Shown here: one piece after another, positions 44,637-54,138 of the stretch
Layout of the letters: the number at the start of each line of letters is the position of its first letter
Position numbering within the stretch: position 1 is the first letter of the stretch
NCBI GenBank assembly: GCA_021498095.1
Contig: JAIZWK010000001.1
Span: 4,226,768 to 4,290,767, forward strand
Source of the DNA: Candidatus Harpocratesius repetitus
GTDB taxonomy: Archaea > Asgardarchaeota > Lokiarchaeia > Sigyniarchaeales > Promethearchaeaceae
Reading direction: 5' to 3'
Length of the DNA stretch: 64,000 bases
Translations under genes and position numbers: made by a program
The notes under the pieces: model-generated
Database searches by the model: none
Seen by the model: only the letters and a program-made list of their open reading frames with translations
Told to the model about the DNA's origin: nothing

Positions 44637-46185
44637 TTACAGTATCTTTAATAATTGATGCTTTATTTGGGTAATCTAACGTATAATGCGCCCCCCGACT
44701 TTCTTTTCTGGCTAAAGCGCTTTCAACAATCAACCTTGCAACTGTTAATAAATTTCGCAGCTCAATTAAGTCGCTTGTTATTTTAAAATTCCAATAATAA
44801 TTATCTACTTCTTCATGAATCAAAGAAATCCTATGACGGGCTCTCAATAAATAACTAGTAGAACGAATAATAGAAGCATAATTCTGCATAATGTGTCGGA
44901 TTTCATTCCAATTAAAAGTAATTACAAAAGCTTCTTTAGAATCTGTTATTCCTTCTTCTGACCACTCTTGAATCTGATAAGGAGGAAAATTTCTTTTAGA
45001 ATATTTTTCACCAACATATTTTCCACATTCATAACCACATACCAAACCCTCTAAAAGAGAATTGCTAGCTAACCTATTTGCCCCATGAAATCCTGTACAT
45101 GCACACTCCCCAACTGCAAAAAGATCGGGAACATTAGTTTTCCCAAAAATGGTAGCTTTAATACCTCCACAAATATAGTGAGCAGCTGGAACTACAGGTA
45201 TGGGTTCTTTGGTAATATCAATATTAAACTTTAAACATGTTTCATATACTCCGGGAAATCGGCTTTTTAAAAATTCAGGATCTTTAAATGATATATCAAG
45301 CAAAACATAATCATCACCAGTTTCTTTTAGGACGGTATCAATTGCTCGTGCAACAATATCCCGAGGTGCCAATTCTTTTAAAGGATGAATTTTCTCCATA
45401 AAGCGATTTCCTTTCAAATCTGTTAAAATTGCACCTTCTCCTCTTATTGCTTCAGTGATGAGAGCATTCTTTGCCAAAGGATGATATAAACATGTAGGAT
45501 GGAATTGAACCATTTCCATATTTACGATTTCTGCTCCAATTCTGGAAGCCATGGCAATTCCATCTCCTGAAGCCACATCTGGATTACTCGTATAAAGGTA
45601 TACTTTTCCGATACCCCCTGTTGCTAAAATAGTGGCTTTTGCTTGAATTGCGTATATTTTATTTGTTTCATTATTAAGGACATAGACACCAGCACATTTT
45701 CCATTAATTTCAATTAGATTTATTGCCACTTGATTTTCTCGGAGTTCTACGTTTGGATATTTCTTAATTTGATTTACTAAAGTAAGGAGAACTTCACGCC
45801 CAGTTAAATCTTCATAGTGCAAAATTCTACGTGAATGATGCCCACCTTCTCGACCAAGATCTAAAATGCCTCCCTCTTTTTTATCAAATTTCATACCCCA
45901 ATTGATTAAATCCTTTACCCTTTCTGTTCCTTTTTGAATAATTTTACGAACAACTTCTCTATTACATAATCCATCTCCCGCTATCAAAGTATCTTTAACG
46001 TGACCCTCAAAATCATCACTCCAAGGCCCGGATGCAGCAATTCCCCCAGCGGCATAATATGTATTGGAATCAATTTGCTTTTTTTTGGTTAAAATTAAAA
46101 CTTGTCCAAAATGTTGTAGTTCAAGTGCAGTTGAAAGACCAGCAATTCCCCCACCAATAATCAGAAAGTCAATTTTTTCAACCAT
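44620..46185 (-). CDS. nadB: L-aspartate oxidase
   Basis: About 521 residues from ATG 46185 (MVEKIDFLIIGGGIAGLST). A flavoprotein oxidising L-aspartate to iminoaspartate for NAD synthesis. Motifs: GGGIAGLSTALEL (FAD), NTYYAAGGIAASG, GREGGHHSRRILHYEDLTG with catalytic Arg/His, VQFHPTCLYHP, LITEAIRGEGAIL, AAHYICGGIKATIFG and GANRLASNSLLEGLVCG. The C-terminal helical domain ending ESRGAHYTLDYP is complete. No nadA or nadC gene is in the window. NadB in place of aspartate dehydrogenase suggests use of O2, fumarate or another acceptor. Confidence 0.94.
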   Translation of the reverse strand: MVEKIDFLIIGGGIAGLSTALELQHFGQVLILTKKKQIDSNTYYAAGGIAASGPWSDDFEGHVKDTLIAGDGLCNREVVRKIIQKGTERVKDLINWGMKFDKKEGGILDLGREGGHHSRRILHYEDLTGREVLLTLVNQIKKYPNVELRENQVAINLIEINGKCAGVYVLNNETNKIYAIQAKATILATGGIGKVYLYTSNPDVASGDGIAMASRIGAEIVNMEMVQFHPTCLYHPLAKNALITEAIRGEGAILTDLKGNRFMEKIHPLKELAPRDIVARAIDTVLKETGDDYVLLDISFKDPEFLKSRFPGVYETCLKFNIDITKEPIPVVPAAHYICGGIKATIFGKTNVPDLFAVGECACTGFHGANRLASNSLLEGLVCGYECGKYVGEKYSKRNFPPYQIQEWSEEGITDSKEAFVITFNWNEIRHIMQNYASIIRSTSYLLRARHRISLIHEEVDNYYWNFKITSDLIELRNLLTVARLIVESALARKESRGAHYTLDYPNKASIIKDTVIKRYW

Positions 46186-46250
46186 TATCCAATGTAATTT
46201 GGGAAGGATAAAAAAGCCTCTCTTCATTTTCTTTAGGTGATCTTAATATC

Positions 46251-47609
46251 ATGAAATATCACTTTCTTAAAATGAAAGAGCAGCTTTTTCAAAAGTATTG
46301 TTTAAAATATCAAAAATCTTTAAGTGATCCTCTATCAAAACAATCATTTTTAGAAGAAAAATTGCGAGTTTTGATTCTTTTTTCATCATCTACAGATAAA
46401 TTAGAATGGATTAAATCTGTTTCAAAAAGAATAACATTTCCTTCATTAAACATAGAGAAAAAATATATTTCAAAAATGGTGTTATGGGTTGTTGCTTGGG
46501 CAAATTTTAATGATCTCATTGAATTGAGCAAAAATTCATCAATTCAAGATATTTTTATCGATCTCCATTTGTTTTTATGTAGAGAAAAAGTTCAATTGAA
46601 TTCAGATAAACCTAATTCAAATACCATAATCAAACCATTAAAAAAACTAAAATTGGATTTTCTGCGAAAAATACGAATCGATATTGCACTTTTCGATACT
46701 GGAATTGATTCAAAACGACTAAAATCCATAGGAAAAGTGTTACATGAATGCAACATTACAGATGAAAATATTGAAGATTTAAATGGACATGGAACATTTA
46801 TTGCCCAAATTTTAGAATATAACCAAAATTTCCAATCAAAAGGTGATTTCTTTCAAAGTATCCAAGAAATCGCAAATCCACAGATTTATTTACATGATTA
46901 TAAGATTTTTAATCGAGATGGGAGTGCATATCTCTCTGATCTTTTATTTGCACTCCATCAACTTATCCAAAATATCGAAAATCAGCCAGAAGGAGAAAAG
47001 ATTCAAATTCTACTCATTCCGGCCACTACATCACCTGCTGAAGGATATGAACCACTATTTACTCCAATTCTTAAGGAAATTAAGCGGTTAAACATACAAA
47101 TAATTTGTGCTGCAGGAAATTTTGGACCAGAACCAGGTTCTCTGGGGTATCCGGCAAAATCATCCGACGTATTAACTGTTGGAAGCCTTAATTTATCGGG
47201 AAAAAATGATCCTGCATTCTTTTCAAGCCAGTTGATCATTTCAAATGAAGAAAAGGAAGAAATTTACCCCATTATTTACGATTTAGGAAAAATCGAAACA
47301 TCAGCTCCACTATCCTTTTCTGGAACATCTGTTGCTGCAGCTCAATTCTGTGCAAAATTTTTAATAATAAAAGCACTATATCCCATGATTGATACAGATT
47401 CTTTAATAGACCTAATAAAGAAAACATCCAATAGCAAAATTACATTAATAAAAAAAACAAAAATCTATACTTTAAATCTAAATACAATATTAAAAAAATT
47501 AGGCTGGTGGAAAGACTCAGTCCAAAATATAAGAATCATGGTTCTTCAAGCAATAGGCATTTCTTGCTTATTGCTTTTTATGTTTCTTTTTTCATTTTTT
47601 CTTTTTTAA
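46251..47609 (+). CDS. Subtilisin-like (S8) serine protease with C-terminal membrane anchor
   Basis: A 452-residue protein. The catalytic triad is visible: Asp in IALFDTGIDSKRLK, His in DLNGHGTFIAQIL, Asn oxyanion region in QIICAAGNFGPEPGS and Ser in PLSFSGTSVAAAQF. The ~145 residues before the Asp show no signal peptide and may be a pro-domain. The C-terminus is a hydrophobic helix (LQAIGISCLLLFMFLFSFFLF) after a positive patch, so the protein appears tail-anchored; with no export signal the catalytic side could be cytosolic. S1P/SKI-1-like proteases are a loose analogy. It starts the operon that continues with the YdjM-like gene after 20 bases. Confidence 0.85.
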   Translation: MKYHFLKMKEQLFQKYCLKYQKSLSDPLSKQSFLEEKLRVLILFSSSTDKLEWIKSVSKRITFPSLNIEKKYISKMVLWVVAWANFNDLIELSKNSSIQDIFIDLHLFLCREKVQLNSDKPNSNTIIKPLKKLKLDFLRKIRIDIALFDTGIDSKRLKSIGKVLHECNITDENIEDLNGHGTFIAQILEYNQNFQSKGDFFQSIQEIANPQIYLHDYKIFNRDGSAYLSDLLFALHQLIQNIENQPEGEKIQILLIPATTSPAEGYEPLFTPILKEIKRLNIQIICAAGNFGPEPGSLGYPAKSSDVLTVGSLNLSGKNDPAFFSSQLIISNEEKEEIYPIIYDLGKIETSAPLSFSGTSVAAAQFCAKFLIIKALYPMIDTDSLIDLIKKTSNSKITLIKKTKIYTLNLNTILKKLGWWKDSVQNIRIMVLQAIGISCLLLFMFLFSFFLF

Positions 47610-47629
47610 TTTATGGAGGTTAAAAAAAA

Positions 47630-48172
47630 ATGTTCATTTTAACACACATTTTTGTGCCACTACTACTAATTGAAATATTTGTCCAAAAAAATAAGAAATT
47701 TGAAGAGAATTTTAAAAGATGGGCCATAATAATTGGTAGCATTCTTCCTGATATAATAGATAAACCCCTATCACTAACATTTTCTACACTTTTCAGTGGA
47801 AGAGGGATTGCACATGCACCTTTATTATGGTTACTAATTATTGGAATACTTGTTATAATTCCGAAAACGAGAATTTTTGGTGGATCGCTTGGATATGGTG
47901 TTTTTCTCCATCTTCTCTTAGATATTCCTCATATTCCGTGGTTGTGGCCCTTTGTTCCCTATGAGATTTATCATTCTAGCTTCCAAGAATGGTTAAATTC
48001 TTTATTAAATAATCCAGTAATCATTTTTTCAGAAGTTATAAGTTTTATAGGGTTAATTGTTCTATTTAAATTAAAGAAAATCATTTTTGATGGAAAAATA
48101 ATAAACACTATATCATTAAAGCGGTTTCTCTTCAATCATCATAATGATTACAAAGCGAGGCTAAACACATGA
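47630..48172 (+). CDS. YdjM/DUF457-like membrane-bound metal-dependent hydrolase
   Basis: A 180-residue protein with about four membrane segments. Family landmarks: first His in FILTHIFVPLLLIE, IIGSILPDIIDKPLS (Asp pair), GRGIAHAPLLWLLI (His) and GVFLHLLLDIPHIPWLWP (His and Asp). These His/Asp residues form the putative metal site of the LexA-regulated YdjM family; activity is uncertain. A strong GGAGG lies 10 bases before the ATG. The stop overlaps the next start as ATGA, so it is translationally coupled to the NuoCD-like gene. Confidence 0.75.
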   Translation: MFILTHIFVPLLLIEIFVQKNKKFEENFKRWAIIIGSILPDIIDKPLSLTFSTLFSGRGIAHAPLLWLLIIGILVIIPKTRIFGGSLGYGVFLHLLLDIPHIPWLWPFVPYEIYHSSFQEWLNSLLNNPVIIFSEVISFIGLIVLFKLKKIIFDGKIINTISLKRFLFNHHNDYKARLNT

Positions 48173-49806
48173 ATAGTACTGAAGACTATAGCAATATAGA
48201 ATTAAGCACAAAAAATGAAAACATCTCAGTATTACCTTCCCGCTCTTTTCAAATGGATAAAGAAAAAATATTTCAAGAATTAGATCATTTACTCGAAACA
48301 GACTTAATTAAAAGAGAGTACTCCATACTAGATAAAATCCCAATTATCCAATTCGATAAGAAAAAAACCCCAATAATTGCAGAATTTATGAGAACTATCG
48401 GATATACTTTAGAAGGTATAGTTGGTTCAGATGAAGATGACTCAATTATTCTCTATTATATCTTTTCTCAATCAGAATTTATTAAAAATTCCGAAATCAT
48501 TCTGCAAACATCCATAAATAAGAAAATGGAACAAACATCAATAAAAAAAATCTTTCCGACATCAGAAATCTATGAAAAGAATGTATTTAATCGATTAGGA
48601 CTTCGGTTTATTCATCGAGATAATATTTCAGATAAAATCAAAACTATAATCCATGTACCTTATCAAATCTTGGAAAAGAATGATAATAAAGCCCCATATA
48701 GCCAAGGAATATTTAGTGATATTCATCAAGCACATTATTACATTCATCTATCAACAAATCCAATGACAGGAATGATTAGAAGTGTAAAATTATTAACTGG
48801 ATGGAATTATAAGCAAATCCAACCTAAACTTGAAAATGAGAAATCGATAGATCAAATTACAGTTCTTTTAGAAGAACTTTCCCCAAATAATGCAATTCAT
48901 TTAAGCTTAGCGTTCATGATGAATTTAGAAAAATTAAAAAATATTACTCTTGTTAAAAAAGTTCAACATATTCGGACATTATTAGCTGAGATAGAAAGAG
49001 TACACTCCCATTTAATTTGGTTTGCAAATTTAGCATATCTTTTAGATCTACAACTATTTTCTCATCGATTTATAAAAACGATTAAAAAAATGGAGCAATT
49101 GAACAATCAATTTTTTGGTCATCCTTTATTACATAATTCAATTTCCTTTGGTTCAGTCTCTGATTTATCAGCTCAAGCAGCTAGAGACTTTCTTAACAAA
49201 TTTAATAAAATATCGAAGAAAATAAAAGATCTTTTGAATAAATTTATAAAATTGCATACATTGCATGTAAATTTAAGAGAAATTGGTATAATTTCATCAA
49301 AAGAAGCAATTTTATGGGGATTAACAGGACCTTCTCTACGAGCAAGCAATCATCTAGTTGATACACGAAATTCTAATCCTTATTTATCTTATTTATCAGG
49401 AAATATTTCTCAAAAATGGGCAGTAGTCGGATCGACTAAAGGGGATTGTTTTGCAAGATGTTTAGTTCGCAGTAAGGAAGTGATTGAGTCAATCAATATT
49501 ATTTTAGAGTATTTAAAGGGTTTATCAAACTATGTTCTTCCAGCGCCACCATCAAAACAAATAACGAAAAATTTTACCCCAAATCAAACAGCTTTATCAT
49601 CTGTAGAAGCACCTCATGGAAAACTTTCAATATTTTTCCAAACAGATCGAAAATCAGAATCAGAATTAATTTATACGATTAGAATTATAACTCCTGATTT
49701 TCGAAATTTCAGTGCTTTAAATCATATCCTTCTGGAAGAAGATCCAGAGTATGTAAAGATTATTTTACACAGTTTAGATTTGGATTTTTCTTTAATTGAT
49801 CTTTAA
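48169..49806 (+). CDS. Orphan NuoC-NuoD/HycE-like protein lacking the NiFe-type cysteines
   Basis: A 545-residue homologue of the C+D fusion of group 4 hydrogenases (HycE/HyfG) and complex I. A NuoC-like segment is seen in SEIYEKNVFNRLGLRFIHRD, and the NuoD core in VQHIRTLLAEIERVHSHLIW, LWGLTGPSLRASNHLVD, GDCFARCLVRSKEVIE and SSVEAPHGKLSIFF. In the place of the proximal CGIC ligands stands SPNN (about residues 237-240), and in the place of the C-terminal DPCxxC stands LDLDFSLID, so no NiFe centre can form. No other hydrogenase or complex I subunit is present. It is coupled to the YdjM-like gene and followed after 27 bases by the repeat-domain genes. A structural or quinone-site-like role is open. 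Confidence 0.8.
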   Translation: MNSTEDYSNIELSTKNENISVLPSRSFQMDKEKIFQELDHLLETDLIKREYSILDKIPIIQFDKKKTPIIAEFMRTIGYTLEGIVGSDEDDSIILYYIFSQSEFIKNSEIILQTSINKKMEQTSIKKIFPTSEIYEKNVFNRLGLRFIHRDNISDKIKTIIHVPYQILEKNDNKAPYSQGIFSDIHQAHYYIHLSTNPMTGMIRSVKLLTGWNYKQIQPKLENEKSIDQITVLLEELSPNNAIHLSLAFMMNLEKLKNITLVKKVQHIRTLLAEIERVHSHLIWFANLAYLLDLQLFSHRFIKTIKKMEQLNNQFFGHPLLHNSISFGSVSDLSAQAARDFLNKFNKISKKIKDLLNKFIKLHTLHVNLREIGIISSKEAILWGLTGPSLRASNHLVDTRNSNPYLSYLSGNISQKWAVVGSTKGDCFARCLVRSKEVIESINIILEYLKGLSNYVLPAPPSKQITKNFTPNQTALSSVEAPHGKLSIFFQTDRKSESELIYTIRIITPDFRNFSALNHILLEEDPEYVKIILHSLDLDFSLIDL

Positions 49807-49833
49807 AAATAACTAAAGAAAAGGTATAATTAC

Positions 49834-51720
49834 ATGAGATTGTATAATCCGCCTGCAGCGTTACTTCCAAAAGGAGATAAATTTTCAGTAGAATTGGCAG
49901 GGGCTAAAACAATCTTGGCATTAACAGAAGAAAAAGATTTTATTAATATCGCTTCAGTTTTTGATGAATTATCATTAGGTGAATTTTGGAAAGATAATCC
50001 TGCTATTGCTGATCAAATTGAAAAAATTAACATAAAATATGAAGATTCTGATGCACTTTATGATCCAAAGATACTTGCAGAGAGAATTATATCAACAATT
50101 GATAGGATCCGTACGAGAGGTTTAATTTTATTTGGAACTGCGAGTTTTGAAGGGAATGCATTTGAATCTTCTGTTTTTGATGAATTAGAACTCAGTTTTG
50201 AAGATCAAGATCGATTATTAAATCTCTATAAAAAAAGTCGTATTAAAGGTGCTTTTCCAAATGTAAAAAAAGGAATTTCTGGCCTAAATGAATATGTGGA
50301 AATAAATTGGTTTGGGGATGCTTCAAAATTCTTTACTTTAACAGATAAAAAGGACTTAAATGAAATTGCAGCAATGACATATCCATATGAAGGAACTGTT
50401 ACTGGAATAGTTGCTGTTGCTCAAGGTGCTGCAAATTTTATTATTTTAACAGACACAATTTTTAAAAAAACAGATTCTGCTCAAATTCATATAGATAAAC
50501 GTAATTTAAATCAGATGTTTAAACTACTAAATAAAGGAATCTTATCTGCACCTATTTCATGGTTTAAAATTGATTTAGGATATAAAGGTTTGCAATCTTT
50601 AGAAGGTTGGGATGAAATTAAAGATCTCCCTGAAGTTAAAAAAGCTATTGCAAGTTATCGCGATTATCATCGAAGCTTAATTATTCAAAAGGAAAAAAAG
50701 ACAATTGAAAAGATATTAGATGAAGATTTGGGCAATCCAATCGATTTTTCGAAATTAACAGAAGAAGAAATTGAAGATGATTTAGAACAAATAATGGCAA
50801 CCTTAAATCGACTAAATGAATTACAAATGAGCAGTGTAGAAGAAAGCTTCTTGTATGATCCTCCTAAAATTCTTTTTAGCCAAGCAAGTTCTAATTTGGC
50901 ACCAATTGGAGGTGCAATGAGTTTATTATCAATTGATGTCGGTCAAAATATTAGTTGCGTCGCTTCATTGCGAGAAAATGTTTCATGGGGAGAATTTCTT
51001 TGTGATGATGAATCTCAAGAATTAGATGAAGAAACATTTTTTGATATCCGAGAAGATCAAGATTTTTTTGAATTAGAAAACCCAATTCAACTGAGAGATA
51101 TATATACTAAAACTTTTCAAAATATCATGCGAGGAAGTGAGTTATTTTTAGGTTTATTAGAATTAGAAGCAAACAGTTTTGAATTTAGTTTATTTCAAGA
51201 ACTTCCACTTGAAGAGACTATTTTAAAAAAATTACAAGAATCATATCATTTGAAAATACGACAGGGAAAATACCCCCAACTTAAAGATCGACATATAAAA
51301 ATAATCTGGAAAGGTAAAGGTAAACAAGTATTCACATTTCCGAATTGTTTTCCAAGTATTTTAGATATTGCACAAACAATTTTTTATGATAAAAAATATC
51401 ATGATAAATATTTTACAGGAATCGTTTGTGTGGATGAAAACTCCACTTATTTCTATACGCTGACAAATAACATAAAAGAAGAAAACAAAAAAGTAGATCA
51501 AACAACTCTAAAACAGCTTTTTGAGGATTTAAATAAATCAGAGATTGCTTTGTTATGTTGGTTTAAAATTAATCTTGGACTTTCATCTTTGAAAAATCAT
51601 CCTTATTGGAAAGGAGCAATGAACTATGATAGTCTTCAATATGTCTTAGAAAATTATAAAAAATACATGAAGACTTTAATTGAACAAAAAAAAAAGGAAG
51701 ACCAATACCGAATCTATTAA
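49834..51720 (+). CDS. Protein with two copies of an unrecognised ~290-residue domain (copies 1 and 2)
   Basis: I do not recognise this 628-residue protein. It consists of two related halves, about 1-290 and 340-625. Shared landmarks in order: a start L-Y-x-P-P (LYNPPAALL; LYDPPKILF), a G-x-A-x-x-x-L-(A/S)-(L/I) strand, W-G-E-F, an F-x-(A/G)-N-(A/S)-F-E-x-x-(V/L)-F element (FEGNAFESSVF; LEANSFEFSLF), F-P or Y-P-x-(V/L), a K-x-F-T/F-T-F strand, a GTVTGIVAVA / TGIVCVDE strand, R/T-x-L-(N/K)-Q-(M/L)-F, and W-F-K-I-(D/N)-L-G. The composition is acidic, without membrane segments, Cys clusters or nucleotide motifs. It lies in the operon after the NuoCD-like gene, and its paralogue follows. Confidence 0.75.
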   Translation: MRLYNPPAALLPKGDKFSVELAGAKTILALTEEKDFINIASVFDELSLGEFWKDNPAIADQIEKINIKYEDSDALYDPKILAERIISTIDRIRTRGLILFGTASFEGNAFESSVFDELELSFEDQDRLLNLYKKSRIKGAFPNVKKGISGLNEYVEINWFGDASKFFTLTDKKDLNEIAAMTYPYEGTVTGIVAVAQGAANFIILTDTIFKKTDSAQIHIDKRNLNQMFKLLNKGILSAPISWFKIDLGYKGLQSLEGWDEIKDLPEVKKAIASYRDYHRSLIIQKEKKTIEKILDEDLGNPIDFSKLTEEEIEDDLEQIMATLNRLNELQMSSVEESFLYDPPKILFSQASSNLAPIGGAMSLLSIDVGQNISCVASLRENVSWGEFLCDDESQELDEETFFDIREDQDFFELENPIQLRDIYTKTFQNIMRGSELFLGLLELEANSFEFSLFQELPLEETILKKLQESYHLKIRQGKYPQLKDRHIKIIWKGKGKQVFTFPNCFPSILDIAQTIFYDKKYHDKYFTGIVCVDENSTYFYTLTNNIKEENKKVDQTTLKQLFEDLNKSEIALLCWFKINLGLSSLKNHPYWKGAMNYDSLQYVLENYKKYMKTLIEQKKKEDQYRIY

Positions 51721-51760
51721 GGAAAAAACACCATATATACTACAAAGAAGGAGATTAGTA

Positions 51761-54133
51761 ATGAAATTATTTTATCCCCCTCCCCAATTATTTGATATTG
51801 ATCGGAAACAAATTTCCCTTTATCGATTGAATTCATTGATGATTGCAGTAGATCAGAATAAGAATTTAATTAATGTTAGGGATATTATTCACCCCTCAAT
51901 CTGGATTTCATTTTGGGATCAATATAATAAAGGAATTCCTAAAGATCAAATCCATATTATAAAAGAAGAGGATTCACAAGTCAATTCAGTATTGAGGTTA
52001 GGAGATCAAATAATTCAGGGCTTAAATTATATTATGACCAAAGGTTATATTTTTTTAGGTATTTTAACTTTTACTGAACAAGTTCAAGATCCACAAATTT
52101 TAGAAGACTGGGGATTTTTCAAACGTAGAAAAAAATACTTTAACGATTTAATTACAAAATATTACGAACAGCCGATTACACCTCAAATTGAAGAAAGATC
52201 GTATGTTTTTGCTAAATTCTTAGGAGTAGGTGAAAAATTCTTTACTTTTTCACAATTAAATCAAGTTCAAATTGCTCAAATGTCTTCTTATTTCCATGGA
52301 AATCTACATGGAGTAGTAGGTCTTAAAGAAAACACACTTCATTTTATGTTACTGTCTCAGAACATAAGCAAACATGAAGAAAGTTCAGATTTAATTATGG
52401 ATAAAAGAGGGAGAGATATTTTAATTAATTTAATTAAATCAAAAGAATTTATACCGGCAGCGGCTTTTCAATTTGATTATGGTATTTCTTCTTTATATAA
52501 AATAAAATTTGAAGGAATTAATTTATGGAATGCAATGGAATTATTACCTCAATACTCCAAACCAATGAAATTATATCAACAATATCTTCAAGCATTAATT
52601 TTTGATAAACCACTACCAATTAAACGAGTAGAACTCCCTCCTCCCTTTTTAATTGAAGTTCCTACTTTTACTAAAGAAGAAAGAATGCTCAGTCCAGAGG
52701 AATTATTAGAAGAAGAAGAAAAAGGGAAAACACAATCAAAACCTGATATTTCATCTGAAACTCCACAAAGAGATATAAAAGATAAAGAACAAAAAACAAA
52801 TTTAGATAATATTGAAAAAATTTCACCTATTACTCATTCTGAACAATTGAAAACGCCAGAATTACCACAAAAACCACAAGTTTCTACATTAAAACTTAAC
52901 AAAATTTCTCTTGATAAACCTCAACTTAAACCAATTAAACCTTTAAATCCCCAAAGTTCATCAGTTTTAGAAGAAGAATATGAAGATATTTTTAATAGAA
53001 CAAAAGAAAAAATTCAATTATTTGATGAAAATGGAAAAGCTATTATTAATCCAAATGAAATAGATTCTGTAATGTCTACGTTTTCTGAAGAAATCATGCG
53101 TGAATCTGGAAAGATGATAAATCCTTCAATTATGACGAAAGATGAAATATTTAAAGATCTTGAAGCATCTTTAAAAGCTTTATCTCAATTAGATGAACTT
53201 GCACAAGATGATCAAGCAGTTAGTCGTATTTATTATCCTCCACTCTCATTGATTTCAAATGCTTCTAAAGAAGGAATGGCAATTGGGGGATCAACTGTTA
53301 TTGTGAGTATCGGAACAGGAAAGAACCTTTGGATGGTACCCGAAATAAAAGGAACCCAAATGTGGGGAACTTTCTACAAAGATTCAGAATTAAGCGATCA
53401 ATTTGAAGATTTCATCGCTTTACAAGAAAAGGAAATTGAATCTATTGAAGATTTTGAGTTATTTCTTCAAAATGCATTTGTACGTATTCGTTCTAATAAT
53501 CAAGTCTTTCTTGGAATCTGCGATTTTGAAGCTAACGGATTTGAAAGAAATGTTTTTGATCCTGAATTAATGTTGGATTCAAGCGATCTCCAAAAATTAA
53601 TGGAAATACATCAAAAAAAAAGGGAGAATATGCAATTTCCTGAACTTGAAAAAGAACAATGGATTGAAATTAGATATTATGGTAATTCAGAGATTATAAA
53701 ATTCTTTACTGATCCAAATATAACAAGTATTTTAGAAATTGCCAAAAGTTCTACGGAAAATATTGTCTTTAGGAAAGGAAAAATAGCAGGTATTGTTTGT
53801 TTAGATGAAGAAGCCGCATATTTTTTCATTTTAAGTGATAATTTAAAATTCTTAAATGGTGAAAAAGAAAAATTCATTATAGACACAAAAACATTAGAAA
53901 AAATGTATCAAATGATTGAAGAAATGGATTTAACACCTGCTTCTTTCTGGCGAATTTCGTTTGGATTTAATAGTTTTAAACAATTAGAACGATGGGATGA
54001 GATTAAAAAAGGAATCATTTTCCCTATAATAAAAGAAAATTATGAGAAATATCTTGCTAAATTATTAGAAATTAAAGAAAAAGAAGATCAGATTCGAAAT
54101 TCTGCAGAACAACGATTTCAAATAAAAAAATAA
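51761..54133 (+). CDS. Protein with two further copies of the same domain, joined by a disordered linker (copies 3 and 4)
   Basis: The ATG at 51761 follows AAGGAG; a TTG at 51680 inside the preceding gene is rejected. About 790 residues. Copy 3 (about 1-290) is the most divergent but keeps LFYPPPQLFD, FFTFSQ, GVVGL and FQFDYGISSLYKI. A ~195-residue linker rich in Pro, Lys, Glu and Ser (KPQVSTLKLNKISLDKPQLK) follows. Copy 4 (about 488-785) is close to copy 2 (IYYPPLSLISNASKEG, MWGTFY, FEANGFERNVFDPEL, KFFTDPN, GIVCLDEEAAYFFIL, WRISFGFNSF). The disordered linker suggests a flexible bridge between two binding modules. It is 40 bases after its paralogue and is the last gene of the operon. Confidence 0.75.
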   Translation: MKLFYPPPQLFDIDRKQISLYRLNSLMIAVDQNKNLINVRDIIHPSIWISFWDQYNKGIPKDQIHIIKEEDSQVNSVLRLGDQIIQGLNYIMTKGYIFLGILTFTEQVQDPQILEDWGFFKRRKKYFNDLITKYYEQPITPQIEERSYVFAKFLGVGEKFFTFSQLNQVQIAQMSSYFHGNLHGVVGLKENTLHFMLLSQNISKHEESSDLIMDKRGRDILINLIKSKEFIPAAAFQFDYGISSLYKIKFEGINLWNAMELLPQYSKPMKLYQQYLQALIFDKPLPIKRVELPPPFLIEVPTFTKEERMLSPEELLEEEEKGKTQSKPDISSETPQRDIKDKEQKTNLDNIEKISPITHSEQLKTPELPQKPQVSTLKLNKISLDKPQLKPIKPLNPQSSSVLEEEYEDIFNRTKEKIQLFDENGKAIINPNEIDSVMSTFSEEIMRESGKMINPSIMTKDEIFKDLEASLKALSQLDELAQDDQAVSRIYYPPLSLISNASKEGMAIGGSTVIVSIGTGKNLWMVPEIKGTQMWGTFYKDSELSDQFEDFIALQEKEIESIEDFELFLQNAFVRIRSNNQVFLGICDFEANGFERNVFDPELMLDSSDLQKLMEIHQKKRENMQFPELEKEQWIEIRYYGNSEIIKFFTDPNITSILEIAKSSTENIVFRKGKIAGIVCLDEEAAYFFILSDNLKFLNGEKEKFIIDTKTLEKMYQMIEEMDLTPASFWRISFGFNSFKQLERWDEIKKGIIFPIIKENYEKYLAKLLEIKEKEDQIRNSAEQRFQIKK

Positions 54134-54138
54134 AAAAA

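Noticed and set aside
48169..49806. Functional group 4 [NiFe] hydrogenase large subunit
   Set aside because: Both Cys-x-x-Cys ligand pairs are absent and no small subunit or maturation gene is present.
51680..51760. TTG-started extension of the second repeat-domain gene
   Set aside because: It overlaps the preceding gene, and the ATG at 51761 has an AAGGAG ribosome site at proper distance and begins at the domain boundary.
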